From positions 248,001-312,000 of the forward strand of contig JAFAFL010000032.1 in NCBI GenBank assembly GCA_023423535.1: 64,000 bases of DNA. Direction: 5' to 3'. The notes under the pieces were generated by a model. That model was given only the letters and a program-made list of their open reading frames with translations. It ran no database searches and was not told the origin of the DNA. Origin of the DNA: Pseudomonadota bacterium. Lineage in GTDB: Bacteria > Myxococcota > Myxococcia > Myxococcales > Myxococcaceae. The position numbers and the translations under genes were made by a program. Shown in pieces: positions 43,575-53,354 of the stretch. Positions within the stretch are counted from its first letter, which is position 1. Each line of letters opens with the position of its first letter.

Positions 43575-45668
43575 TCAGAGCACGCACGCCGGCTGCGACT
43601 CGCTCGAGCCGAAGAGGAGGCGCTGGACCTCGATGCGCTCGCGGTTCCAGAAGCAGAGGATGTTCGCCTCGCGCAGGTAGCCGTACTTGTAGACGGTGGC
43701 GTTGTCCCGGTTCGTCAGCAGCCGCTGCCGGCCGCGCGGATCGTGCAGCGCCTTGTGCCGCCGCGAGACGACCTTCTTCGCCGCCTCCAGCTCCGCGAGA
43801 GCGCGCTGCAGGTGGCCCTCGTCGCTGCCGGTGCGCTCGTGCGCAATGACCGCCGAGTAGAGCGCGTGCACGTAGCGGATGCGGTGCGCCGTCACCTCGA
43901 GGCCATCGAGGATCTCGCCCAGCCACGGATCGTCCGCCACGCCCAGCGAGGCGATGCGCTCCGCCGAGGCGGCGTGTCCCTCTGCGAGGCGCGCGAGGCC
44001 CTTCACCACGTTCGTCTCGAAGGCGGTGCGGTCCTCCTCGCTCATCGCGCGGACCTCGTCGAAGAGCTTGCGGTCCGGCTGCGAGATGATGTCGAGGATC
44101 CGTCCGCCGTCGATGAGCTGGTCGCGCCCGGCGACGTACGCCGCGAGCCGCTCGACGATGAGCCCCCTCTGCTGCAGGTCACCCACCTTGCGCAGCTCCT
44201 CCGCCACGACCGCGCCCCGCTCTCCCCACGGCGCGAACATCTCGCGGTAGGGCGAATCCCACGAGGGCGGATGACGGAAGTTGCCGCGCAGGGTCATGTA
44301 GTCCGTCTGCCAGTACGCCCACTCCCAGCCGGTGCTGAAGAGCGCGTGCTCGCGCAGGCCGACCTCACCGCCCGCTGCGGTCTTGCGGATCTCCTCCACG
44401 TCCAGCCAGCGGCTGCGCGCGTAGAGCGGGAGGTAGGTGGGCACCGAGTTGTCGAAGGCGATCCAGTACGCGCTCTCCGGCATGTAGGCGACGCGCTTGC
44501 CCTCGCGCAGACGCTCGAGGAGGTACGCGCGGTGCTCGGCGAAGTCCTGGTGGTGGTAGGCGCCGCCCGCGTCCTCGAAGAGGTTGTAGTACATGACCGA
44601 GTGCACCCACGGCACGATGCGCGGGTCGGCGAACTTGATGAGGAAGTAATAGAGGAGCGTCTCGCCGCCGTAGGTCACGCGCAGCTCGGGGACGTCTCCG
44701 ACGTGGATGGGGCTGTTGAGCTCGGCGTTCGGGAGCAGCTCGAAGATGACCTCCGCGGCGAGGTTCACGTTGGAGACGAAGAGCTCCGGATCCGCGGCAA
44801 AGAACTCGCCGAAGGAGAGCGAGATCCCGTCCCACGGAAGGTCCTGCGTCAGCAGCTCCAGCCGCGCGCGCAGCTCCTTGCGCGGGTCGAGCGGTGAGTC
44901 GTCGAGCAGGTCGAACGCGAGCTGCAGGTTGCTCTGCCCGTAGAGCTGGATCCCCACGCCGAGCTTCACGCCGCGCAGGTGCGCGTGGTCCATGATCTGC
45001 CTCGTGTGCGCGCGCCAGGCGTCCAGCTTCGAACCGCCGGCCATGATGTCGTCGAGGGCGGTGTACTGGACGTAGTTCGCGCGCTGCTTCACCACCCAGT
45101 CGATCGTCCTCAAGGCGCCGTCGAGGTTCTCGTCGCCCGGCTCCCAGAAGTCGAAGTAGCTCTCGATCGGGTGGAGCGTGTGCAGGTGCAGGGCGCGCAC
45201 GTGCATCTCCGGCGCGTGGATCTCGCCCGTGCCCGGGACCTCGAGCTCCGGATCGAGCGCGTCGGGCACGAGCGTCTTGTACGGATGGAAGAAGCGATAG
45301 CCACCCGCCTCGAGGATGTGCGCCAGCGCGTACTGAACGCCGAGCGTTCCCGCCGCGCGGATGACGAAACGTCCCTCGCCACCGTCGATGCGGTAGGTGC
45401 CCGGATCGCAGTCTCCGCAGTCCAGCCGTTCGCCGACCGCGATGCGCAGGCCGCGCGAGGGCAGCGCCTTCTCCGGGTTCTTCTCCGCGCTCAGCGCCAG
45501 CCCGTCGAGTCCGGGCGTGTAGCGGAAGAAGGCCTCCACCGCCGGCAGGTCCGCTTCGGAGGTCATGACCGTGAGCGGCGGCGGCGTACTGCAGCCGAGA
45601 GAGCCGAAGGTGGCGAACGAGGCGAGCGCCAGCGCTGCGAGCGGAAGTGCGAGGAGGGGAGCGCGCAT
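43575..45668 (-). CDS. Large lipoprotein with glycoside-hydrolase-like architecture
   Basis: 697 residues. Lipobox SLGC with Cys26. N-terminal beta/alpha domain (about 40-150) resembling the domain that precedes TIM barrels in GH20/GH67 enzymes, with VQYALAHILEAGGYRFFHPY. A TIM-barrel-like middle follows (about 150-450) containing WVVKQRANYVQYTALDD, GVKLGVGIQLYGQSN and DGISLSFGEFFAADPE, where acidic residues could be catalytic. The last ~200 residues are helical. The exact GH family was not recognised; a DUF4838-like or GH20-related carbohydrate enzyme is a guess. Lipid-anchored at the cell surface. Confidence 0.72.
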   Translation of the reverse strand: MRAPLLALPLAALALASFATFGSLGCSTPPPLTVMTSEADLPAVEAFFRYTPGLDGLALSAEKNPEKALPSRGLRIAVGERLDCGDCDPGTYRIDGGEGRFVIRAAGTLGVQYALAHILEAGGYRFFHPYKTLVPDALDPELEVPGTGEIHAPEMHVRALHLHTLHPIESYFDFWEPGDENLDGALRTIDWVVKQRANYVQYTALDDIMAGGSKLDAWRAHTRQIMDHAHLRGVKLGVGIQLYGQSNLQLAFDLLDDSPLDPRKELRARLELLTQDLPWDGISLSFGEFFAADPELFVSNVNLAAEVIFELLPNAELNSPIHVGDVPELRVTYGGETLLYYFLIKFADPRIVPWVHSVMYYNLFEDAGGAYHHQDFAEHRAYLLERLREGKRVAYMPESAYWIAFDNSVPTYLPLYARSRWLDVEEIRKTAAGGEVGLREHALFSTGWEWAYWQTDYMTLRGNFRHPPSWDSPYREMFAPWGERGAVVAEELRKVGDLQQRGLIVERLAAYVAGRDQLIDGGRILDIISQPDRKLFDEVRAMSEEDRTAFETNVVKGLARLAEGHAASAERIASLGVADDPWLGEILDGLEVTAHRIRYVHALYSAVIAHERTGSDEGHLQRALAELEAAKKVVSRRHKALHDPRGRQRLLTNRDNATVYKYGYLREANILCFWNRERIEVQRLLFGSSESQPACVL

Positions 45669-45701
45669 CCGGAGGTTGAAAGCACGCGCTCTCGGGCGGG
45701 G

Positions 45702-46979
45702 TCAAATTGAGCGCCGCGTCGCGCCGCGTCCGGTTCGCCGGTGCTGGGCCCGCTGGGTCTTCCGCTTCATCGAGCCAGCGGCGCTGCGTGTGCGGCTCGC
45801 GTCCCTCGCGTTGCGCGCCTTCTGCTGCGCCGCCGTCGTGCGACCGCGGGCCCGCGCGGAGGCCACGATGGCCCCACGAGGCGCGGTCTTCAGCAGCGCC
45901 AGCAGCGCCTTCTCCGACGGGTGCAGGTTGAAGGTGCGGTGTTGCGCGAGCTCGTCCACGTTGAGGAAGTATTTCTGCACCACCACGCCGCGGTCGAAGG
46001 CGCTGAGCACCGAGGGATAGATGTACGACGCGCGGCACACCGTGGGCGTGTTGCCCAGCAGCGCGGCCGCCTCCTTCACCGCCGCGGTCACCATGCGCTT
46101 GCGTTCACGCGCCTCCCTTGCCGCGCGCTTCTTCATCGCCTCGCGATCGGCGGGAGGGGCCCCGATACTTCTGGCGACGGCCTCTGCCTCCTGCCCCGCC
46201 TTCTGCGCGCTGAGCTCCTCTGCGGAACGCGCGAGCGCCGAGGCCGCGACGAGCGTCCCCGCCCAGGTACGGAAGTCCTTCGCGCTGAAGCGCTCGCCCA
46301 TGAGCTCCTTGATGTAGGCGTTGATGTGCCGGCGCCGGACATCGACGACCTTCCCCTCCTCGTCGATGAACTTGAAGAGGTCGCGGCCGGGCACCTGCAG
46401 GAGCTTCCGCACGAGGTTCGCCACGCGCCGGTCTCTCAGCGACTGCGCCTGCTGCTGGCCTGACTTGCCGGGGAAGTCGAAGTGCACCGTGTCGCCGGTC
46501 ACCTTCACGTGCTTCGGCCGCAGCGTGGCGAGGCCGTAGCTGCCGTGCTCGTCCGCGTACGCCTGGCTGCCGGGCCGGATGAAGCAGTTGGCGAGGATGG
46601 TGAGGATGCCCGCCATCACCTTCTCCCGCCCGAGCCCCGGACGACGCAGGTGCGCCTGCACCGTCTTGCGCATCTTCGGCAGGGCCTCGGCGAAGTGGAC
46701 GAGCCGGTCGTACTTGCGCGCCTCCTGACGCTCTCGGAACGACCGGTGGTAGCGGTACTGCCAGCGCCCGGCCTTGTCCTTCCCGATCGCCTGCAGGTGC
46801 GCGCGAGGGCTCGGGTGAATGCGCACGTCCGTCCACGCCGGAGGCAGCACCAGCGCTTCGATGCGCGCGCGTTCGGCAGCGGTGACCGGCTTTCCCAACG
46901 CGGTGACGTAGCGGAAGCCGCGCTCCGGCGAACCCTTGCGCTGGATTCCCTCTGCCTGAAGCCGTTGGAGGAGCGTCAC
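45702..46979 (-). CDS. Bacterial DNA topoisomerase IB
   Basis: 425 residues. Bacterial/viral topoisomerase IB pattern: N-terminal PPAWTDVRIHPSPRAHLQAIG, catalytic-core KDFRTWAGTLVAAS (Arg of the pentad), and the nucleophile Tyr319 in RASYIYPSVLSAF. It relaxes supercoils by a 3'-phosphotyrosyl intermediate. A 90-residue tail beyond the core is very basic (ARGRTTAAQQKARNARD, RKTQRAQHRRTGRG), extending the family's usual length and likely binding DNA. Genes of this type are common in environmental bacteria. It is a single gene, 74 bases from the glycosyltransferase stop. Confidence 0.9.
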   Translation of the reverse strand: MTLLQRLQAEGIQRKGSPERGFRYVTALGKPVTAAERARIEALVLPPAWTDVRIHPSPRAHLQAIGKDKAGRWQYRYHRSFRERQEARKYDRLVHFAEALPKMRKTVQAHLRRPGLGREKVMAGILTILANCFIRPGSQAYADEHGSYGLATLRPKHVKVTGDTVHFDFPGKSGQQQAQSLRDRRVANLVRKLLQVPGRDLFKFIDEEGKVVDVRRRHINAYIKELMGERFSAKDFRTWAGTLVAASALARSAEELSAQKAGQEAEAVARSIGAPPADREAMKKRAAREARERKRMVTAAVKEAAALLGNTPTVCRASYIYPSVLSAFDRGVVVQKYFLNVDELAQHRTFNLHPSEKALLALLKTAPRGAIVASARARGRTTAAQQKARNARDASRTRSAAGSMKRKTQRAQHRRTGRGATRRSI

Positions 46980-47053
46980 GCGGCAAAGCTAGGCATGCAC
47001 ACGCGCGGACGTGCCTGCCGCCCTCTCGCCTGCCTGGTGCCCACGAAGCAGGC

Positions 47054-48085
47054 TCACGCCACGCAGGTGAAGTGCTCGCCCTCGACGTAGCCGAGGCGGA
47101 CGAGCGCGGTGCGGATCTGCTCGCGCGCGCCCTTCGCACCGACCGCGGCGAGAAGGTGCGCATCGTCCGCGCGGGGAGGCGACAGGGCCTCCCAGCTCTC
47201 CACTCTTGAGCCGTCGATGGTCTGACCGATCTTGCCCAGCGCGACGTCGTAGAGGCGCTCGACGTGCACGCCGTGAAGTCGGAGTTCGCGTGCGAGCCGG
47301 AGCCCAATCGCCCCCGCGCCCCAGATCCGGCAGCGACCGTTTCGCAGAGGGCCTCGGGGACTTGCCAGGTGCAGGGCCTTCAGCGCGCGGAACGCGTCCT
47401 CGCTGTAGCGGCCGTCGGTGCGCGTGAGTCGCTGATCGTGATCGCGCCAGCGGAAGAGCACCTCCGGCACGCACGCCAGCCGGTGCCCTGCATCGAGCAG
47501 TCGCAGCCAGAGCGCGTAGTCCTCCGGCCAGGGTCCCTCCGGCCAGCCGCCGACGTCGCGGATCGCCGACGCTCGCAGCGTCGTGGAGGGGTGACAGAGC
47601 GGGCTCTCGATGAAGCGCTCGCGGAAGAGCCGGTCCGCGTCGGTCATCCCGTTCAGCCACGCGGCGTAGAGCTGCAGGTTCGGGCTGACGGGACGGTCTT
47701 CGCGGAAGAGCTCCACCTGCGTCCCTATACCTGCCAGCGAAGGGCTCCTCTCCAGCGCCTCCACCGAGCGCTCCACGCGCCGCGGCAGTGACTCGTCGTC
47801 CGCGTCCATCCGCGCGATGAGCGGCGCGGTGCAGTGGGAGAGACCGAGGTTCAGCGCCGCCACGATTCCGCGTCCCTCTCCTCGGACGATCCGGACTCGC
47901 GCGTCCTCAGAGGCCAGGCGTGCGAGCACGTCGCCGGTGCCATCGATGGAGCCATCGTCCACCGCGACGACCTCCAGCTTGCGGAAGGTCTGCTCGAGCA
48001 TGCTGCGCACGGCGCGCTCCACCGTACGCACCGCGTCACGGGCAGGGAGGAGGACGGAGACGGCGGGGCGCGGCACCGGGCGCAT
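47054..48085 (-). CDS. Glycosyltransferase family 2 protein
   Basis: 343 residues from ATG 48085. GT-A fold GT2 motifs: VSVLLPARDAVRTVERAVRSM, VVAVDDGSIDGTGD, DXD-like MDADDESLPRR, and the acceptor motif WPEDYALWLRLLDAGHRL (ED). The C-terminal part (about 245-343) has a Rossmann-like GAGAIGLRLARELRLHGV, an extra domain as in some surface-sugar transferases. It transfers a sugar from a nucleotide sugar. The role (capsule, LPS or lipid) is unknown. The giant TPR gene starts divergently 42 bases away. Confidence 0.88.
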   Translation of the reverse strand: MRPVPRPAVSVLLPARDAVRTVERAVRSMLEQTFRKLEVVAVDDGSIDGTGDVLARLASEDARVRIVRGEGRGIVAALNLGLSHCTAPLIARMDADDESLPRRVERSVEALERSPSLAGIGTQVELFREDRPVSPNLQLYAAWLNGMTDADRLFRERFIESPLCHPSTTLRASAIRDVGGWPEGPWPEDYALWLRLLDAGHRLACVPEVLFRWRDHDQRLTRTDGRYSEDAFRALKALHLASPRGPLRNGRCRIWGAGAIGLRLARELRLHGVHVERLYDVALGKIGQTIDGSRVESWEALSPPRADDAHLLAAVGAKGAREQIRTALVRLGYVEGEHFTCVA

Positions 48086-48127
48086 CGAGCGGAGATTAGA
48101 CGGAGGGAGCCGGTGTAAGCTCTCGGC

Positions 48128-51100
48128 GTGGATCGCTCGCCCCCGCCCGATCGCCAGCAGACCGTGACCGCGGAGGCCCTGGGCGAGGCGAACGCCGATC
48201 CGGTCAGCGCATTGGTGGAGGCGCATCGCAGCGTGGCGCTCCGGTACGCGCGCGAAGGTGCACATGCGCGTGCCTTCGGTGAGCTCGTCCGCGCCAGCCG
48301 GGCGGTGCCGATGACCGCGCGCCTGGCGGCGTACCTGGTGACGTTCTCGCTGCGCGCTTCGGCGGAGCCCGCGGCGGTGACCCTGCTGCACACCTCGGTG
48401 GAGGACACCGAGGCCGAGGTGCGGACGGCGGTGCGAAGACAGCTCGCGAGGCTCTTCCGGCGGCTTCGTGATCTGGAGCGCGCGCGCGAGTCGCTGGCGA
48501 TGCTGCTCGGTGAGACGCCTCGGGATCTTCGGGCGCGTCGTGTGTTGGAGGCGCACCTCGCGGCGGAGGGCCGTTGGGAAGAGCTCGATGCGTCGCTGGA
48601 GCGGAGCGCGCGCGATGAGCTGCGTCGGGGAAAGCCGGCCCGCGCGGCGAGGGCGATGCTGGAGCGCGCGCGGCTCGACGAACGGAGGGGTGATCCCGCT
48701 CGGGCGGCGCTTCGTTATGGACAGGCGGCCGGCTGCCTCGAGCAGGCAGCAGAGGCGCGGGCCGCGTACGAGGTCCGGCTCCTCTGGTTGCGCGCGCTGC
48801 GCGAGTCGCAGGCTCCGGATCGCGCGGTGGCGGAGGCGGTGGACGCGTTCCTCGAGGCGGCCACGCGGGCAGGCACCACGCCCAGAGCGCGTGACGCGGT
48901 GGCGGCCCTCGGCCAGCGCAACGATCCGAAGGCGCGACGCAACACGCAGAGAGAGCTGCTGCTCGCGGCGGACGAGGCGGATCGCAGTGGTCGCAGGCCC
49001 CAGGCTTCGGCGCTCTACGAGGCCGCAGCGCGCGAGGTGCCGGATCCGGTCGCGCTGCGGAAACTGGAGGCGAACCTCGTCGCGCGGAGGGCCTGGCCGG
49101 AGTTGGCGGCGTTCTACCGGGAGCGCCTCGAAGGTGCGACGGGCTCCACAGCGGCGGCGGAGCAGGTCGAGTACCTGACGCGGCTGGCGGAGCTCCTCGA
49201 AGGCGAGCTGGGAGACCCCGAAGGTGCGGCGGCCGCATGGGAGCGGATCGTCGCCCTGACCGGAGACGCGGACGCGCTGCGCGAGCAGGTGCGGTTGCTT
49301 GGGGCGAGGCAGGATCCTTCGGCGGTGCGGCAGGCGCTGGACGTCGCGGTGGAGGGCGCTCCCGACGAGGGCACGCGGGCGCAGGCGCTGGTGGCGCGCG
49401 CGGAGGCGGGACTTCGTCGCGGACGGAAGCAGAAGGCGCTGGAGGACTTCGACGCGGCGCTGGCGCTCGATGCGGAGAGCCTGCCGGCGCTCGCAGGCAA
49501 GGCGGAGCTGGCGGTGGCGAAGGGGGATGCGCTGCCGCTGCGCGCGTTGGTCGACGGCCTTCGCCGCGCCCCGAGACGTTTTGCCGGCCGTGCGGAGCTG
49601 CTCCGTCGTGCCGCGCGCCTCGCCGATCGCGACACGCAGGCGGCAGGCGGTGCGGATGCCCGTTGGCTCTGGGGCGAGCTTCGTAACGAGCTGCCCGCTG
49701 ACGAAGAGGCGGAAGAGCGGTTCCTCGGGCTGTGCCGGGACGCGGGCGACGACGTAGGGCTCGAGGAGGCGCTGGTGGCGCTGCTCGCGCGGGAGCCTCG
49801 GGGTTCGAAGGCGCGGCGGGCGAGGCTCGAGCGCGTGGCGCTGATGGAGCGCAGCGGCCGCGGCGAGGCGGCGGTCGAGGCGCTGCACGAGGCGGTGCGC
49901 TTCGAGCCGGGCCACCAGGAGGCGTGGCTGCTGCTCTCGGCCCGGCTGCAGTCGCGCGGTGACCTCGAAGGTGCGGCGAACGCGCTCGAGCAGGCCGCCA
50001 CCGCGACCGCGGATGACTCGGCGAGGGCGGACATCTGGGACCGGCTGGGCCTGCTCACGCGCGAGCTGTTGCGTGATCCGAAGCGCGCCGGCGTGTACGA
50101 GCGAAGGGCGCGCCGCGTCCGCGAAGGCCTGGCCGAGTACTCCGCTTCGGGCGTGAAGCTGGAGGAGGAGCCGACGCCCGACGACCGCGCCCTGACTGCG
50201 CTGGAGCTGCCGGCGGTGATCGTCGAGGCGATCGGTGAGCAGTCACCTGCGCCCGCTTCGAGCGTGAGCCCGAAGGCGCAGGAGGTCCCCTTCGTGCTCG
50301 ACGCGGCGGTGGAGCTGAGCGAGTCGGAGATCGAGGAGATCAGCTCCGCGGAGCTGCTGCCCATCGCGCTGGAGCTGCCGAGTGACGCGCCTCCGCGTGC
50401 GGATCCGGTGACGTACCGGCCACGGGTGCCGTGGGAGGAGAGCTGGGACGTGCCCGCGCCGGTCGCGGCGAAGGTCGTCGAAGCAGTCGAAGCAGTCGAA
50501 GCAGTCGAAGCGGTCGAGGTCGTGGACGCCGTCGAGGTCGTCGAGATCGAGCCCACGCCTCCCGCGCCGCTCGAGTCGATCCCTGAGTCGTGGGATGCGC
50601 CGCCGGGCGAACAGGACGGGACGAAGACGCTGGAGCTTCCGGTGCCGCTCGGGGACCTGCCGGTTGTGCCCACCGCTTCGCTGCCCACGCCGTTGCTGAA
50701 GAACCTTCGGGACCGGCGCGCGGACCTCTTGTCGCTCGTGCGTGAGGAGCCGCTGAACGCGGAGAGCTACCGGCGGCTCGGCGACTACTACGAGGATGTG
50801 GGCGACGCCGCGCGCTGTGCCCTCATGCGTGAGCTGTCTTCCGCGCTCGAGGGCGACCCGGACGCCGCGCCGCTGGCGCCGAAGCTCATCCTCTCCGCCA
50901 CCGATCGCGCTGCGCTTCGTCACCCCGCGTTGCGAGGGCCGGAGGGCGAGCTGCTGGCGTTGAGCGGCATTGCGCTCTGCCGCGCTCACCCCGCGAAGGG
51001 CCGCGAGCTGGGGACGCGCGAGGAGTTCAGGCTCGACGCCGGACGGGGTGCCTCGCTGGCGGCGGACGCGTTGATGGCGGCGGTGCGAATCCTCGGGCTC

Positions 51101-51640
51101 CCTGCGCCGGATCCCTTCCTCTCCGAGGACAACGGCCCGCCCTTCTCGCTCGTGTTCGCCGGCACCGGCGCGAAGCTGCTGGTCGGACGGCTGGCGGTGA
51201 AGAAGCCGCTGCCGGACGCCGAGCTCCGCTTCTTTGCCGGACGCGCGCTCTTCACGCAGAGCCCGGATCTGCTCGCGCTGCGCACGGTGCGTCGCGAGGA
51301 GCTGGAGCGCGCGCTGCCCATGCTCTCGCGGGTGGTGCGAGGTGGACGAGGGCTGTCCACTTCTCCGGAGGCGCGCGCGATGAAGGAGGGGCTCGCACCT
51401 CGCGCGTTGCCGAGGCTGCAGACGCTCTTCGCGGAGCTGGGCGCGAACCTGCCGGTGGCGAAGCTCGCGGAGTCGGCGCGGCACTCGGCGAACCGGGCGG
51501 GGCTGGTGGTCGCGGGCGGGATCGCTCCCGCGCTGGCGGCGATGCGGGCGAAGCGGGCGCTGAAGAGCGAGGTGATTGAGCTGCTCCGCTTTGCTGCGTC
51601 GGAGCGCTACCTCGAGCTGCGCACGCGCCGGCTCGGGTGA
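48128..51640 (+). CDS. Very large TPR-like repeat protein
   Basis: 1170 residues from GTG 48128. The first 640 residues are TPR/helical repeats (for example LARLFRRLRDLERARESLAM, EAAAREVPDPVALRKLEANLV). A linker of about 700-840 with a VEAV-type tandem repeat (50477-50512) and acidic/Pro-rich stretches follows. The C-terminal ~300 residues form a globular part with a second helical repeat (VREEPLNAESYRRLGDYYEDVGDAARCALM) and a beta-rich region. No signal peptide or membrane segment is visible. Such giant TPR proteins are typical of Myxococcota and of unknown role. Confidence 0.8.
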   Translation: MDRSPPPDRQQTVTAEALGEANADPVSALVEAHRSVALRYAREGAHARAFGELVRASRAVPMTARLAAYLVTFSLRASAEPAAVTLLHTSVEDTEAEVRTAVRRQLARLFRRLRDLERARESLAMLLGETPRDLRARRVLEAHLAAEGRWEELDASLERSARDELRRGKPARAARAMLERARLDERRGDPARAALRYGQAAGCLEQAAEARAAYEVRLLWLRALRESQAPDRAVAEAVDAFLEAATRAGTTPRARDAVAALGQRNDPKARRNTQRELLLAADEADRSGRRPQASALYEAAAREVPDPVALRKLEANLVARRAWPELAAFYRERLEGATGSTAAAEQVEYLTRLAELLEGELGDPEGAAAAWERIVALTGDADALREQVRLLGARQDPSAVRQALDVAVEGAPDEGTRAQALVARAEAGLRRGRKQKALEDFDAALALDAESLPALAGKAELAVAKGDALPLRALVDGLRRAPRRFAGRAELLRRAARLADRDTQAAGGADARWLWGELRNELPADEEAEERFLGLCRDAGDDVGLEEALVALLAREPRGSKARRARLERVALMERSGRGEAAVEALHEAVRFEPGHQEAWLLLSARLQSRGDLEGAANALEQAATATADDSARADIWDRLGLLTRELLRDPKRAGVYERRARRVREGLAEYSASGVKLEEEPTPDDRALTALELPAVIVEAIGEQSPAPASSVSPKAQEVPFVLDAAVELSESEIEEISSAELLPIALELPSDAPPRADPVTYRPRVPWEESWDVPAPVAAKVVEAVEAVEAVEAVEVVDAVEVVEIEPTPPAPLESIPESWDAPPGEQDGTKTLELPVPLGDLPVVPTASLPTPLLKNLRDRRADLLSLVREEPLNAESYRRLGDYYEDVGDAARCALMRELSSALEGDPDAAPLAPKLILSATDRAALRHPALRGPEGELLALSGIALCRAHPAKGRELGTREEFRLDAGRGASLAADALMAAVRILGLPAPDPFLSEDNGPPFSLVFAGTGAKLLVGRLAVKKPLPDAELRFFAGRALFTQSPDLLALRTVRREELERALPMLSRVVRGGRGLSTSPEARAMKEGLAPRALPRLQTLFAELGANLPVAKLAESARHSANRAGLVVAGGIAPALAAMRAKRALKSEVIELLRFAASERYLELRTRRLG
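50477..50512 (+). repeat. Short 9-base tandem repeat inside the TPR gene
   Basis: Four copies of GTCGAAGCA (the last ending G), coding for the VEAVEAVEA part of the linker. Length polymorphism by slippage is likely. Confidence 0.8.
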
Positions 51641-51673
51641 GCCTCGCGATCACGAAGGCGACCGGGTGGGCCG

Positions 51674-52507
51674 CTACTGCACCTGCATCCGGAACGTGAT
51701 CGACAACATGCGCGAGAAGCTGCCGCCGAGCTCGTGCGCGTAGGCGAGGTCCACCGCGCCGTTCTGGATGAACACGCCCGCGCCGCCGGTGACCGTCCTC
51801 GCGCCGCGGAAGTTGTCGTGCGAGTAGCCGGCGCGCACCGGGAACATGCGCGCGATGATGAACTCGCCGCCGCCCGCGAAGGAGTAGATGGGCTCGTCTC
51901 CCTGGAAGTAGCCGCGCCCGTCCACCGCCACGCTGAAGATCGGCAGCGTGAACCCGAGCCCGGCGGAGAAGTGCCGCGGGAAGTCCTCATTGGAGATGTC
52001 GATGAGGTTGTGACCCGCGCCCGCGATGGTCAGCGGCCCGAAGCGCAGGAGCAGGCCCGCATCACCGGTGAGCGCGTTGGCGCTGCGGCTGCCGGTCATG
52101 AGGATGTGCCGCATCGAAGCGCCGATGTGGAAGATCTCGCCGAACGGAATGGAGAAGGCGCCGGTGTTGATGTGCGCTACGCGCGCGGTGTCGCCCTCAC
52201 CGAGCGAGAGCAGCGTGTAGGAGAGCCCCGCCGCGAGCGGACTCGTCACGCTGTCCATCACCGAGACGCTGCCGAAGCCGTAGGGGTTGCGCGGATCCCA
52301 CGCGCCTCCCAGCTCGATGAGGTAGCGACGGTACACGGCCAGGGCTGCCGGGCTGCCCTCCACCGCTTCGGTGCCACCGCCGAGCGCGCGAAAGGCACCG
52401 CCCATGCCGTTGCTGCGCGCGCGACCGAGCTCGGCCACGCCGGGGCCTGACTGCGCCGCGGCGTCGGCGGCGAGCAGCGCCACCGCGCACAGGATGAATC
52501 TCCACAT
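51674..52507 (-). CDS. Exported outer-membrane beta-barrel protein (PorV/FadL-like)
   Basis: 277 residues. Signal peptide 1-18 (ending AAA). The mature N-terminus ELGRARSNGMGGAFRALGGGTEAVEGSPAALAVY is the substrate-side plug/entry segment seen in PorV/FadL-like barrels. Strands run through the protein to the terminal FRMQVQ. No enzyme function. It converges with the TPR gene and is 57 bases from the divergent secreted-protein gene. Confidence 0.82.
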   Translation of the reverse strand: MWRFILCAVALLAADAAAQSGPGVAELGRARSNGMGGAFRALGGGTEAVEGSPAALAVYRRYLIELGGAWDPRNPYGFGSVSVMDSVTSPLAAGLSYTLLSLGEGDTARVAHINTGAFSIPFGEIFHIGASMRHILMTGSRSANALTGDAGLLLRFGPLTIAGAGHNLIDISNEDFPRHFSAGLGFTLPIFSVAVDGRGYFQGDEPIYSFAGGGEFIIARMFPVRAGYSHDNFRGARTVTGGAGVFIQNGAVDLAYAHELGGSFSRMLSITFRMQVQ

Positions 52508-52564
52508 GCGGTCACTCTATCCGCCTTGCTGCACCTGTAGTGGGTTCGTAAGTTGCGCGCCCTC

Positions 52565-53344
52565 ATGCTCCTCATGCGAATGCGCAAGGCGACCAACGGA
52601 ATGATCGGCAGGGGCCTCGTGCTCGCGGTGTGTCTGACCGCGGGCGCCGCGCTCGCGTACGTGATGCCGGCCTCGTCCATCCTTCGCCGCATGGTCGATC
52701 GGCGCGAGACGCTGAAGCTCAACTCGCTCGCCGTCACCGGCACAGCCGTCTTCCCGCGCGTCTCTGCGTCGGAGGCCGCCGCGGCGCTCGGCACCAGCAC
52801 CGATCGCGAGCTGCAGACGGACGCGCGTTTCCTCCTCCGCTTTCCCGGCCGTTGCCGTCTCGAGCTCTCAACGCCGGAGGGCGGTCAGCTCGCGGCGGTG
52901 AGCGCGCACGGCAAGGCGCGGCAGGAGGGCAAGGCGCTGGCGGCGGCGCAGCAGGCGCTCTCTCAGGTGTGCCCGCTGCTCGCGATCCGCGCGGCGGCGG
53001 AGGGCGAGGCGCGCGCCGGCGTGGAGCGTCACCTCTCCGCCATCGGCATTACCGATCGTCAGACCGCGCTCGCGCGGCTCGACGGCAAGGTCGTGTACGT
53101 CGTGGGCGCGAAGAACCCGCAGGCGCAGCTGTGGATCTACAAGGACAGCTTCCAGCCGGCGCGGGTGCTCTTCAAGGACGCGCAGGGCACTGCGTGGGAC
53201 GTGCGGATGAAGGACTTCGGCTCGGCGGTGGCGGGCGACTGGTTCCCGCGCGTGGTCGAGGTCCGCCGGGGCGAGGACACCGTGATGCGCTTCACCGCAC
53301 TCGACGCGGACCCGAAGGCGGAGCTCGCGGACAAGCTGTTCTAG
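52565..53344 (+). CDS. Exported protein of unknown function
   Basis: 259 residues from ATG 52565 (further ATGs at 52574 and 52580 are possible starts and no strong Shine-Dalgarno settles it). A hydrophobic signal (GLVLAVCLTAGAALAY) is followed by a domain with RRMVDRRETLKLNSLAVTGTAVFPRVSASEAAAAL and a C-terminal beta-rich part KDSFQPARVLFKDAQGTAWDVRMKDF. No lipobox. It is directly upstream of priA (10 bases), likely transcribed with it. No family recognised. Confidence 0.65.
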   Translation: MLLMRMRKATNGMIGRGLVLAVCLTAGAALAYVMPASSILRRMVDRRETLKLNSLAVTGTAVFPRVSASEAAAALGTSTDRELQTDARFLLRFPGRCRLELSTPEGGQLAAVSAHGKARQEGKALAAAQQALSQVCPLLAIRAAAEGEARAGVERHLSAIGITDRQTALARLDGKVVYVVGAKNPQAQLWIYKDSFQPARVLFKDAQGTAWDVRMKDFGSAVAGDWFPRVVEVRRGEDTVMRFTALDADPKAELADKLF

Positions 53345-53354
53345 CGGGCGCTGC

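Noticed and set aside
50477..50512. Short tandem repeat considered as a CRISPR-like or regulatory array
   Set aside because: Units are 9 bases with no spacers, in frame inside a protein linker (VEA repeats): coding slippage, not CRISPR.
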